From NCBI RefSeq assembly GCF_004345705.1, contig NZ_SLWV01000002.1, positions 62,001 to 126,000 on the forward strand: a DNA stretch of 64,000 nucleotides, written 5' to 3'. The notes under the pieces are model-generated. The model was given only the letters and a program-made list of their open reading frames with translations, did not search any database and was not told where the DNA came from. This DNA comes from Marinisporobacter balticus (GTDB lineage Bacteria; Bacillota; Clostridia; Peptostreptococcales; Thermotaleaceae). The translations under genes and the position numbers were made by a program. Of this stretch, positions 44,601 through 52,285 are shown piece by piece (positions within the stretch are counted from its first letter, which is position 1; each line of letters starts with the position of its first letter).

Positions 44601-46577
44601 ATTGCAAATATGTCCATTGCTGATTCGTTGAATATTTATTTATATCCTGAAGATTTTCCAATAAACATTGGGAATCAAAGGGATTTAGATACACTTAAGA
44701 ACATGTTTCCTCATTCACAGGTTCATATGGTTATGGGGAGTGACGTTATTTTAAATGCCACAAGCTATCAAGCAGAAAAAAACAAAGGGTCTATACATAC
44801 CTTTCCCCATATTATTTTTGAAAAAAGTGATCTTTTACCTGTTATGAAAAATAATAGTGCACTCTCTTCTGCTATTAGACAAATTGATGGTCAGGTTACT
44901 ATTTTATCACTTCCTTCACCCTATGATGAAATTAGTGCTACACAAATTCGAAACTATATTGACGAAAACAGAGATCTTTCTAGCTTGATTGATCCATTAG
45001 CACAAAAATATATTTATGGAAATGGATTTTATAAAAGAGAATCACAACATAAGACCCTAATGGAAGGCATATCACTAAAAATTGAAACAATCAAAAACTT
45101 TGATATAAACATGATTCGTGATCTATGTACAAGCTTTTATCACGACTCTTCAGAAGCACAAAAAAAAATCGTTGGATTTTTCCATAAGCCTTCTGCAAGA
45201 TTATTAATTGTACGAGATATGACACAAAATGGAAAAATCATAGGCTTTTCAGCCCATCACTGGGTTAGATTGAACACCTTATTTTATGATTTAAAAGAAA
45301 GTACTGTTTCAGAATATATTCGTGATCATTCTATTGGTAGGATTGCTATGATTGATGGTATTTTTGTGCATCCCTCATCAAATCATACGAACCTAGAACA
45401 AATACTCCTTACTGAAACCTTAGCATTTGCTTTGTCTAAAGATTATGAGTATGCAGTTTTTCATAATATGATTGGGGAATATAGTTCTTCCTCTTTAGCA
45501 GAAACACTAACAGTTCAAGGTTTTGAGCAATTGCCTTTTGGCGATCAAAAAAATCCTATATTCACCGTAAAAATGAATGCCCCTTGTACACTAAATCTAG
45601 ATATGAAAGGAATTATTAAAGAACCTTTTAGAAGTAATCCAAAGATAGTAAAAGCAATCCTCGCTTCTAGGAAAAAACTTCAAAAGGCACTCACAAACTT
45701 ATATCCAGGTAATTTGATTTTATCCTTTGACAGAAATGTCCTTTATGAGACATTGGTTCAAAAAATTTGTGCAGTAAATAGTGTGCCTACAACCCCATTA
45801 ACGCCAAGAAAACTAGGTTCTGCCATGTGTGTTCCTTTTGGTAAGATATTAAAGCAATCCATTATCCCCAATACAGTTACTAAATCACTGCATACAGAAA
45901 AATTGTTTCTACCACATATGAAAGGTTTTATGATTGGTGCATTTCCTCACTATACAGATCTTGAATTTCAAATAAAAATGCTTCGTTCCTTTAATATGCC
46001 GATCATACTCGTCGATGATATTTTACATAAAGGCTATAGAAATAATGTCCTTAGCCCTCTTTTAAATAAAGAAAATATCAAAGTAGAAAAAACCATTGTG
46101 GGGATACTATCTGCTAGAGGAAAGGAACTTATGCATCGACAAAATAGAAAAGTTGATTGTGCCTATTATATACCTAAGCTTAAAGCTTGGTTTAATGAAA
46201 ATATGCTCTATCCATTTTTCGGAGGAGATACGATATGGAGAGGTACTACCCCTCAAAGAAACTTAGTACCATCCATAAATGTAATACTGCCCTTTACATC
46301 TCCTACATTTATTAAGGATGCTTCTAAAGCTTCCCAATATAATTTTTCAAAAGTTTGCATTCAAAATGCACTTGATATATTAAAAGTGATTGAAACTGAA
46401 TACCATTATATCCACAAAAGAAACTTAACCCTAGCATCCTTAGGGGAAGTATTTATATCCCCAAGATGTCCAGATCATGGGAAAAATATGCATTATGATT
46501 TAAACTATAGTCCATCTTATTATTTAGAAAATGATTTAGATTTACTAAACCGTTTAGAAACAACCCTATTAGATTAG
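41658..46577 (+). CDS. Giant multidomain protein: HD + HEAT + nucleotidyltransferase + GNAT-like + PRTase-like
   Basis: A 1,639-residue cytoplasmic protein. (1) HD phosphohydrolase at about 175-330 with His184, His189, His218-Asp219 (GHDIGKYG), then RHIALNHS and YSDFRVK. (2) HEAT-like helical repeats from about 380 to 930. (3) A nucleotidyltransferase at about 930-1115 beginning VAFFPGTFDPF and ending ISATQIR (1092-1098); its HxGH position reads SLIH, so the first His and Gly are replaced. (4) A GNAT-like segment at about 1125-1310. (5) A C-terminal part with IILVDDILHKGYR (about 1449-1461), a PRPP-loop-like motif. It heads a three-gene operon with a dehydrogenase and a flavoprotein, pointing to nucleotide or cofactor chemistry; the actual reaction is not known. 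Strong AAGGAGG site at 41647. Confidence 0.8.
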   Translation: MENLIVIELYNKIYNTFLNPNWLEKLSLNETFIKKHIEGLSFLNGIEDILTRNDYSCHATLHLCENILNTLAKENVPKDWLYYLYQFTLQKSFPHAVEISLDPNLDSACYLYLDLLRILSEFQKSSKDNTWQSQYPLAFLSQEEIKDLENPIEYKQFLTAFYSDYVYEMMKLNHEVAGYNTIDHICGVHYLSLFIARQLKNCGLPIDLGRVSGATAGHDIGKYGCTNEEQHRVPYLHYYYTDLWFSNHKIVYIRHIALNHSVWDLELENLSLESLILIYSDFRVKNFMDNSGHIKMHIYNLSDSFAVILEKLDNVDQTKKNRYARVYEKLKDFENYMLHLGVYVDVSIPLNAHFVEKKAHKPHYALIQGKEIVNHIKHLSFHHNVHLMYLLRDEYALENILQLARSEKDWTNFREYLRIFEEYSTYMTQKQKRITINFLYENLIHPEDDIRKHCAALMGALIALFDEVYRKELPKNAILSPTSITSRDLFEKYLKLFIFSDPKIIPKHRKWIGYSLSTMITSLFNHCTLTENNQLKNQAHEYITLLLKYYDQNIYGKNDIAFYLLETLKHIPISICDARIDILFNFLFEMLKEKKHDLRIAALEATYILLPHMGAHKKFIKKITSSLTSENTPCKSASENFLKLKIIKELNLDPSIVTKYTDFFKIDKNIVSSMFLSNLKVATKPVIKKVQIEILLNHARNNPEISGLQTALHFCNLLKVSASDRTRTRAGEGVLEIISFLSFEQRNEVAVELLSALELDGYQFTEYIPPFLGQLILTLQPIELDEIIDDFIEKLNQSNAILSGLILKTIGVAIANYSKYLTIFHEGENKYDVRLIKMLGVLLKGLVHAHVRVKQVAFTVIGKGIFGETNLQIEEKNKIFKLIAKKMLTLLTDHQDETLLFLGNAAALHHLYRFIANNLFLQGDPGSIPKKVAFFPGTFDPFSLIHKQIAKSVRDRGFEVYLAIDEFSWSKHTLPHLLRKDIANMSIADSLNIYLYPEDFPINIGNQRDLDTLKNMFPHSQVHMVMGSDVILNATSYQAEKNKGSIHTFPHIIFEKSDLLPVMKNNSALSSAIRQIDGQVTILSLPSPYDEISATQIRNYIDENRDLSSLIDPLAQKYIYGNGFYKRESQHKTLMEGISLKIETIKNFDINMIRDLCTSFYHDSSEAQKKIVGFFHKPSARLLIVRDMTQNGKIIGFSAHHWVRLNTLFYDLKESTVSEYIRDHSIGRIAMIDGIFVHPSSNHTNLEQILLTETLAFALSKDYEYAVFHNMIGEYSSSSLAETLTVQGFEQLPFGDQKNPIFTVKMNAPCTLNLDMKGIIKEPFRSNPKIVKAILASRKKLQKALTNLYPGNLILSFDRNVLYETLVQKICAVNSVPTTPLTPRKLGSAMCVPFGKILKQSIIPNTVTKSLHTEKLFLPHMKGFMIGAFPHYTDLEFQIKMLRSFNMPIILVDDILHKGYRNNVLSPLLNKENIKVEKTIVGILSARGKELMHRQNRKVDCAYYIPKLKAWFNENMLYPFFGGDTIWRGTTPQRNLVPSINVILPFTSPTFIKDASKASQYNFSKVCIQNALDILKVIETEYHYIHKRNLTLASLGEVFISPRCPDHGKNMHYDLNYSPSYYLENDLDLLNRLETTLLD

Positions 46578-46612
46578 CCATATACACTTATTCCTATCAA
46601 AGGAGGAAAAAA

Positions 46613-47854
46613 ATGTACTATTACACCTTAAACAATAAAATACTGATTTCAACACTAAAATATGCTCATTTAAAAGAAGTGTCGGAAGACTATGCAAAAA
46701 CATCCCAGGATACGGTCTATCTATTACATAGATTAGATCTTGAAAATTCTAGAAGAAATTTTTGTGTAAGTGATCCATCTCTTGCCTTTTTAGAAGAAGA
46801 GAACATCGATCTTCTAAAAAAACAAGAAAAACATACCATGATGCCAAATTGGCTAATTATCAAAATGAATGAACGAAAAGTTACATCGATTAATACATCC
46901 TATCCCAACTGGCAAGATGTGTTAGATTTGAATATGCCTAATAAATGGAAAATTCACGTAGTAGGTATGGGTGATGTAGGTGGAACCCTTATAACAGGGC
47001 TTCGGTTATTAGGTGCCAATCATATTTCAGAAATCGGTATTTATGATAGAAACGAAAATCATCTAAAACGTTGGGAACACGAAGTCAATCAAGTATTACC
47101 ACCTTGTTGTGAGGAAAGTATTCCAAATGTATCTATCCTTCATGAAGAAGATATTTTTGATTGTGATATGTTTGTTTTCTGCATCTCTGTAGGTGTTCCA
47201 CCTGTAGGTGATGAGAAGAAAGATGTTCGCATTGTACAATTTGAAGGAAATGCAAAAATATTAAAAGCTTACGCAAAAATGGCACGGAATAAAAATTTCA
47301 GAGGCATATTTTCAGTTGTATCAGATCCTGTAGATTTACTATGTAAGTCTGCCTTTTTAGAAAGTAATAAAGACGATCATGGTCATTTAGATTTTAAAGG
47401 ATTAGGTGCAGAGCAAATCAGAGGCTATGGTCTAGGCGTTATGCATGCACGTGCCGCTTATTATGCTAAGCGAAATCCGCAAACTCATCATTATTTAACA
47501 CATGGAAGGGCTTTTGGTCCTCATGGGGAAGGGTTGATTATTGCTGATAACATTCACAACTATAATGAAAATCTCTCTTTTGAACTAACAGAAAAGGCAA
47601 AAAAAGCAAATTTACAAGTTCGTGCTGCTGGTTTTAAACCTTTTATTGCTCCTGCCCTATCTTCAGGTAGCTATTCCATACTTGCTACAATAAAGGGGCA
47701 ATGGCATTATAGTGCTACTTATATGGGCGGTGTATTTATGGGTGCAAAAAACAGATTACATCCTACGGGAATAGAAATTGAAAGATTAGATTTACCAAAG
47801 CCATTATTTACTAAATTAGAAAATACTTTTGAACGCTTAAGAAATATCCTATGA
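46613..47854 (+). CDS. Lactate/malate dehydrogenase-like protein
   Basis: A 413-residue protein. The first ~115 residues are an unrecognised extension. A Rossmann fold begins at about 118 with VVGMGDVGGTLITGL, the NAD-binding glycine motif of the LDH/MDH family; the catalytic His region reads HGRAFGPHGEG, corresponding to the GEHGD motif. Substrate-specificity residues cannot be assigned. It lies 35 bp after the giant multidomain gene and its stop overlaps the next start (ATGA), so all three are translationally linked. AAGGAGG precedes the ATG. Confidence 0.8.
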   Translation: MYYYTLNNKILISTLKYAHLKEVSEDYAKTSQDTVYLLHRLDLENSRRNFCVSDPSLAFLEEENIDLLKKQEKHTMMPNWLIIKMNERKVTSINTSYPNWQDVLDLNMPNKWKIHVVGMGDVGGTLITGLRLLGANHISEIGIYDRNENHLKRWEHEVNQVLPPCCEESIPNVSILHEEDIFDCDMFVFCISVGVPPVGDEKKDVRIVQFEGNAKILKAYAKMARNKNFRGIFSVVSDPVDLLCKSAFLESNKDDHGHLDFKGLGAEQIRGYGLGVMHARAAYYAKRNPQTHHYLTHGRAFGPHGEGLIIADNIHNYNENLSFELTEKAKKANLQVRAAGFKPFIAPALSSGSYSILATIKGQWHYSATYMGGVFMGAKNRLHPTGIEIERLDLPKPLFTKLENTFERLRNIL

Positions 47855-48897
47855 GCTTAAATATTATTATTCCCGGGAAAATATCTAAGTCTCTATCACA
47901 GATGGTTAAAGCTGCAACAAATCATGTACCTACGGTCATCATTAAACACCCTAATTCACTTCCTGATTTAACAAATAAAAAAATACTTTTTGCTGTGCAA
48001 CTAGATCCATTGGGCTTTAATCCCTCATTTTTCCAAATCCTTTCAGCATTATATGCAAAAGGTCATGATGCCCTTTCTGGTTCTTCTGCAGGCATTATCG
48101 TTCATAGTCCTAATGATCTTTATACAAAAAGTATATCTAAAAATATTATTTTTTTAGCCAATCAATTAGGCTGTCGCTTTATAGGTCATCCGATGGTTGA
48201 AGCAACAAAAAATTTCAATAATTTTCGTGCCTGGCAAAAAATTTATGATTTATCATTAGAAGAAATTTGTTATGACCGTTGCAAAAATCTTGTAGATCGA
48301 CTAATGAAAGATGATCCTATGTTGATTACTAACCCAAAGATCCTTGCACTACATTCTAGTTCCTATAAAACATCGAATACACTTATGCTTTGGGAAATGA
48401 TCAAAAAACATCTGAATCATTGCCATATAAAAGAACTACATGTTGAAAATGGAACCGTTAAAGATTGTATTGGCTGTTCTTTTAAAACATGTGTCCATTA
48501 TAGTAAGCAAAGCAGCTGTTTTTATGGCGGTTTTATGGTGGAAGAAATTTTGCCAGCTATTGAAGCATCAGATGCTATTTTTTGGCTATGTCCAAATTAT
48601 AATGATGCTGTATCTGCGAATCTTATGGCTGTAATTAATCGATTAACCTCTTTGTATAGAAAAACACCTTTTTATGATAAAACACTCTTTTCAGTAATTG
48701 TATCAGGTAGTTCAGGTAGTGACTCTGTTGCAAAACAGCTCATTGATGCCTTAAACATGAATAAAGGATTCAGACTGCCTCCTTATTTTGCACAAATGGC
48801 CACAGCAAATGATCCTAAGACCGTAAAATACATATCACACATTGAAGAACACGCAAAAAGCTTTGCAAAAAATATAATAATGGAAATCAAAGCATAG
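47851..48897 (+). CDS. Double flavodoxin-like NAD(P)H-dependent oxidoreductase
   Basis: A 348-residue protein. The C-terminal half (from about 165) is a clear NADPH-dependent FMN reductase-type flavodoxin fold: LALHSSSYKTSNT is the FMN-phosphate loop, followed by DCIGCSFKTC with further Cys at SSC, as in iron-sulfur flavoproteins. The N-terminal half has an analogous alternating pattern ending GCRFIGHPMVEAT and looks like a second, degenerate flavodoxin-like domain without the phosphate loop. It overlaps the dehydrogenase gene by four bases. It may supply or accept electrons in a pathway begun by its operon partners. Confidence 0.8.
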   Translation: MSLNIIIPGKISKSLSQMVKAATNHVPTVIIKHPNSLPDLTNKKILFAVQLDPLGFNPSFFQILSALYAKGHDALSGSSAGIIVHSPNDLYTKSISKNIIFLANQLGCRFIGHPMVEATKNFNNFRAWQKIYDLSLEEICYDRCKNLVDRLMKDDPMLITNPKILALHSSSYKTSNTLMLWEMIKKHLNHCHIKELHVENGTVKDCIGCSFKTCVHYSKQSSCFYGGFMVEEILPAIEASDAIFWLCPNYNDAVSANLMAVINRLTSLYRKTPFYDKTLFSVIVSGSSGSDSVAKQLIDALNMNKGFRLPPYFAQMATANDPKTVKYISHIEEHAKSFAKNIIMEIKA

Positions 48898-48915
48898 TTG
48901 TATTTTATTAATAAA

Positions 48916-48951
48916 GGATTCAGATGAGTAATTCTAATCTCATCTGAATCC
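48916..48951. terminator. Long perfect hairpin between convergent genes
   Basis: A 13-bp perfect stem GGATTCAGATGAG (48916-48928) with its complement (48939-48951) and a 10-base loop. T-runs are weak on the plus strand and moderate on the minus strand; it likely ends both the oxidoreductase operon and the symporter gene. Confidence 0.75.
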
Positions 48952-48982
48952 AGCTCTTCCTTAAAAAGTTTATCTCTTATCC

Positions 48983-50476
48983 CTAAACTCCCCAAAAAGT
49001 TTTGATAATCTCCTTCGATGGTTTTTCTGTACTTAAACTCACAATAAAAAATACGATAAATGATAAAATTAAAGGCAATCCAATTGTATGCATGCCTAAT
49101 GGTCTTGGCCACATTTTACTAAACAAGATATAGCTACCAACCCCTGTAATAATAGATGCAAAAGCACCTGGTGTATTTGCTCTTTTCCAGTAAAGCCCCA
49201 ATATGATAGGCCAAATAAAAGTTGAAATCAGTCCTGCATTTGCATAAAGATTTAGCCACACCATAATAGTTGGTGGATTAAATGCAGTCATAAACACTAA
49301 AATACCAACAATAATGGCACTTACAAAACTTACTTTTGCCATGCCTTTTGCATTATTCTTAATTCTAGGATTTATGTAATTGGCATATAGATCATTGACA
49401 ATAGCCCCTACAACAATTAATAATTGAGAATCTACTGTAGACATAACCGCTGCCAATGGTCCAGCCAAAATGATTCCTGCAACCCAAGGTGGAAATAATT
49501 TTGTTGCAATGGTCGGAACAACTAAATCGCCAGAACCAATCCCAGGTACTACAACAATTCCAAATGCTCCAATCATATGCATTCCTAATATTAAAACCAT
49601 AGAAACAACCGTTCCATAAATAATTCCATTTTTAAGACTCTTACTATCTTTATAACTCATAGCACGCATCCCTACACTCGGGAGCCCTACAACAGAAAAA
49701 CCTACTAAAATCCAAAAGGATGTAACCCATGCCTTTGTAGCAAAACCTTCCTTTATACTATAGGGAGTAATTAACCCTGGATTGATTGCATGCATTTTTT
49801 GAATAATATTTGAAATTCCTCCTCCAGCATGGATGGTTGCAACAAAAAGTGCGATGGTCCCCATAGTCATAATCACGCCTTGTAATGTATCCGTTAGGGC
49901 AACGGCTCTAAATCCGCCAATCGTTGTATACATCAAAACAGTTATTGCAAAAAACACAAGCGCTATCTTATAAGGTATACCAACAGATCCTTCAATCAGT
50001 CTTGCAGCTCCAATCCATTGTGCACCCATTGCTGCTATAAAAAATGCTACAATAGAAATGGAACATAGTATAACTAACGCATCATTTTTATAGCGCGCCC
50101 TAATAAAATCTGTAATGGTTACTGCATTGATTTTTCTAGCCACAATTGCAAATTTTTTCCCTAAAACTGCCAAAGTAAAATATCCCGTAGGCATTTGTGT
50201 CATGGCAAGAAAAACCCACGCCATACCAAAAGTATAAGCAGCCCCTGGGCCCCCTATGAAACTTCCTGCACTCAGATATGTTGTGACAAGAGTCATTGCT
50301 AAAACAAATCCACCTAGATCTCTTCCTCCAGCTAAATATTCTGAAAGAAATCCATTTTCTTCCCCTTCATGTATGCTCGCTTTTGATACAAATTTCATAC
50401 TATAAAATCCTATTACAAATACCCCTATAAAATAAAAAATTAATGGCATTAAAACATTCCAATTCGTATTTGTCAT
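48983..50476 (-). CDS. panF: Sodium:solute symporter, pantothenate (PanF) type
   Basis: A 497-residue member of the SSS family with about 13 membrane helices. The second-helix core LAGGRDLGGFVLAMTLV and the substrate/Na region TYLSAGSFIGGPGAAYTFG are as in PanF. A small YhdT (DUF997) protein gene lies 17 bp upstream, a pairing seen with pantothenate symporters, which supports uptake of pantothenate with sodium. Assignment to pantothenate rather than another small acid is probable but not proven. Confidence 0.85.
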   Translation of the reverse strand: MTNTNWNVLMPLIFYFIGVFVIGFYSMKFVSKASIHEGEENGFLSEYLAGGRDLGGFVLAMTLVTTYLSAGSFIGGPGAAYTFGMAWVFLAMTQMPTGYFTLAVLGKKFAIVARKINAVTITDFIRARYKNDALVILCSISIVAFFIAAMGAQWIGAARLIEGSVGIPYKIALVFFAITVLMYTTIGGFRAVALTDTLQGVIMTMGTIALFVATIHAGGGISNIIQKMHAINPGLITPYSIKEGFATKAWVTSFWILVGFSVVGLPSVGMRAMSYKDSKSLKNGIIYGTVVSMVLILGMHMIGAFGIVVVPGIGSGDLVVPTIATKLFPPWVAGIILAGPLAAVMSTVDSQLLIVVGAIVNDLYANYINPRIKNNAKGMAKVSFVSAIIVGILVFMTAFNPPTIMVWLNLYANAGLISTFIWPIILGLYWKRANTPGAFASIITGVGSYILFSKMWPRPLGMHTIGLPLILSFIVFFIVSLSTEKPSKEIIKTFWGV

Positions 50477-50493
50477 CTGTCAAAACACCTCTC

Positions 50494-50802
50494 TCATATG
50501 TTGTTGTCATCTTCTAAATCAATTTTCCCTAAGGGCATATCCTTAAAAAATTTACTTACCATAAGAATTGCCAAAGCTGAAAATAATATAGCCCCTACAA
50601 TGCAACTCATGAAAAACCACATAGGTAATCCCATTACATAAGTATATTCGTCTGTATTTTTTGTTCCGAGTCCATAACCCCAACCAAACCACCATATTAA
50701 GTTCAAAATACCTAGTCCTATACCTATTAATGCTTCTTTATTACATTGTTTATACCGTGGATCCTCTATAAATTCTTCATTTTTATTGTTTTCTCCCATC
50801 AT
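50494..50802 (-). CDS. YhdT-family (DUF997) small membrane protein
   Basis: A 102-residue protein with two membrane helices (about 27-48 and 60-85) and the family motif WWFGWGYGLG. It is encoded immediately before the pantothenate-type symporter, as is usual, and is thought to be an accessory subunit. AGGAGG precedes two consecutive ATGs. The promoter is at 50889-50917. Confidence 0.88.
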   Translation of the reverse strand: MMGENNKNEEFIEDPRYKQCNKEALIGIGLGILNLIWWFGWGYGLGTKNTDEYTYVMGLPMWFFMSCIVGAILFSALAILMVSKFFKDMPLGKIDLEDDNNI

Positions 50803-50888
50803 CTAACCTCCTTAATTTTTTCTTATTTCTTTATGTGATTCTTAAAAGCCCCTTACTACTTTAAGTGGTTTATCTATAGCACCTTTCT

Positions 50889-50917
50889 ATAATATAAGGA
50901 CTACTCTATCCTGTCAA
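50889..50917 (-). promoter_or_regulatory. Promoter of the yhdT-panF operon
   Basis: TTGACA (50917-50912), 17 bases, TATTAT (50894-50889) on the minus strand, about 85 bases before the YhdT start. Confidence 0.75.
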
Positions 50918-50931
50918 ATATTTTTTAAAAT

Positions 50932-50974
50932 AAAAAAAAAGCGCATCGTATACTCTCGTTATACTTTAATGCAC
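50932..50974 (-). terminator. Orphan Rho-independent terminator
   Basis: On the minus strand GTGCAT pairs with ATGCGC and an inner GTATA/TATAC helix stacks within, followed by nine T residues. It lies upstream of the YhdT-PanF promoter and downstream of no annotated minus-strand gene, so an unannotated RNA probably ends here. Confidence 0.75.
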
Positions 50975-51260
50975 TCCAAACATATACCATTATTTCCATT
51001 ATAATCTAATATTATTCATTTTTGATTTTTCTTCTATATTTTATCTCCTTCAATTTCTTCTCTTTTCTTCTTTGTTTCAGCAATAATCCAATTTATTGAC
51101 TAAATTATATTTAATCATATGTATTGGTCTTTTTTCTATTCATTAAAGAGATATAGTTCTTAATATGTAACACATATCATAGCTCCCGCATACTTTATAT
51201 TAATGAACATATCACATATTTAAATTTTACTTAAAAATTTGCTAAAGGAGGTGGCATTTT

Positions 51261-51395
51261 ATGGCTGATAAACAATGCGGTGGTATCGGTAGCATTTTTG
51301 GCGGGTGTGACGATAACTTATTGTTTTTCTTCTTATTATTAGTAATACTATTTTATTTCTGTGGGGGATTCGATAGTTTTTTCGGCAAATGTTAA
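51261..51395 (+). CDS. Small Gly/Cys-rich membrane peptide, 44 aa
   Basis: A 44-residue protein: a short Cys/Gly head (CGGIG, GGC), a strongly hydrophobic centre (LLFFFLLLVILFYF) and a Gly/Cys tail (CGGFDSFFGKC). It resembles the very small YjcZ/SscA-like sporulation proteins of Firmicutes that assist spore-coat assembly. AAGGAGGTG lies nine bases before the ATG and a 15-bp perfect terminator follows, so it is clearly a gene despite its size. Confidence 0.8.
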   Translation: MADKQCGGIGSIFGGCDDNLLFFFLLLVILFYFCGGFDSFFGKC

Positions 51396-51400
51396 TTTCA

Positions 51401-51433
51401 AAATAGAATTGGGTAATCTACCCAATTCTATTT
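51401..51433. terminator. Bidirectional terminator
   Basis: A perfect 15-bp stem (AAATAGAATTGGGTA and complement) with a 3-base loop, between the 44-residue gene and the convergent GlnL-like gene. Confidence 0.85.
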
Positions 51434-51448
51434 ACATAAAAGATTTTA

Positions 51449-52285
51449 TTATGAAAGATTTTTGCAATAAAAAACTATTCCGTCAATGAATTTTTTAAGA
51501 TTCACTTTGCCTCTTTTTTTACTTTTTCCACGAATATAGTCCATTTCTCGTTTAATTTGTTCAAAATTGTAAAGACTATTAGAGTACTCCACAAATATTT
51601 CATGCATATAATCTTCAATCCCTAAATTTGCAATATTCACCATGCCCGTATAAGCTGTTCTTCTAATTCTCTGTTCCATTGATTTTGGATTATCTGTAAA
51701 GTGTCTACATAATTCTTCCATGGTATAATCCAATATATTTGTATCTGTTTCAATTAAATAGTGAATCATTTCTATAATATCCTTATTTCCACTTTCTCCA
51801 ATAATTCCTATTTTTTGCATCACAAATTTTATTTCATGCTCATAATCTCTTACTTTCTCTTTTTGAACACCTTCTTTGCTATGAAACAAATTTTGTATTT
51901 GATTTAAAGTGCGATTCATATTCAAACGTTCTATCACCTTTTGAATAACACTTTCCACTTCTAATGCATTCACTGGTTTATTTACATAATATTCGACTCC
52001 ATTTCTATAGGCTTTTCCAATCATATCCTTCGAAGATACCTGGGATATCATAATAAACTGTATTTGAGGATTTATTGTTTTCACCTCTTGCACTAAAGAC
52101 AATCCATCTTTCCTTGGCATCAGAAGATCAACTAATACAATATCTGGTTTTAAAGCTTTAATATCAGCTAATCCCTTTATTCCGTCCATAGAATGCCCTA
52201 GTAATTTTCCTAATTTTCTTTCTTCAATAATCCTCTCTAAGATCTTTATAACATGAATATCATCTTCAATAATAAGTATTTTCAT
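51449..52285 (-). CDS. glnL: Response regulator, GlnL/YcbB type
   Basis: A 278-residue regulator. The N-terminal receiver has the acidic pocket (IIEDD) and the phosphoacceptor in IVLVDLLMPRKDG near Asp54; the rest, from about 150, is the helical YcbB-type DNA-binding domain (LCRHFTDNPKSMEQRIRRTA). It overlaps the upstream kinase gene by four bases. In Bacillus the GlnK/GlnL pair activates glutamine uptake and glutaminase; no such target is next to it here, so the gene symbol is by similarity only. Confidence 0.85.
   Translation of the reverse strand: MKILIIEDDIHVIKILERIIEERKLGKLLGHSMDGIKGLADIKALKPDIVLVDLLMPRKDGLSLVQEVKTINPQIQFIMISQVSSKDMIGKAYRNGVEYYVNKPVNALEVESVIQKVIERLNMNRTLNQIQNLFHSKEGVQKEKVRDYEHEIKFVMQKIGIIGESGNKDIIEMIHYLIETDTNILDYTMEELCRHFTDNPKSMEQRIRRTAYTGMVNIANLGIEDYMHEIFVEYSNSLYNFEQIKREMDYIRGKSKKRGKVNLKKFIDGIVFYCKNLS

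Larger units (their letters stand above)
50803..51260. other. 458-bp non-coding region
   Basis: No credible protein gene. It contains the promoter of the YhdT-PanF unit, a strong minus-strand terminator (50932-50974) that belongs to no annotated gene, and an A/T-rich stretch up to the AAGGAGG site of the 44-residue gene. Confidence 0.5.
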
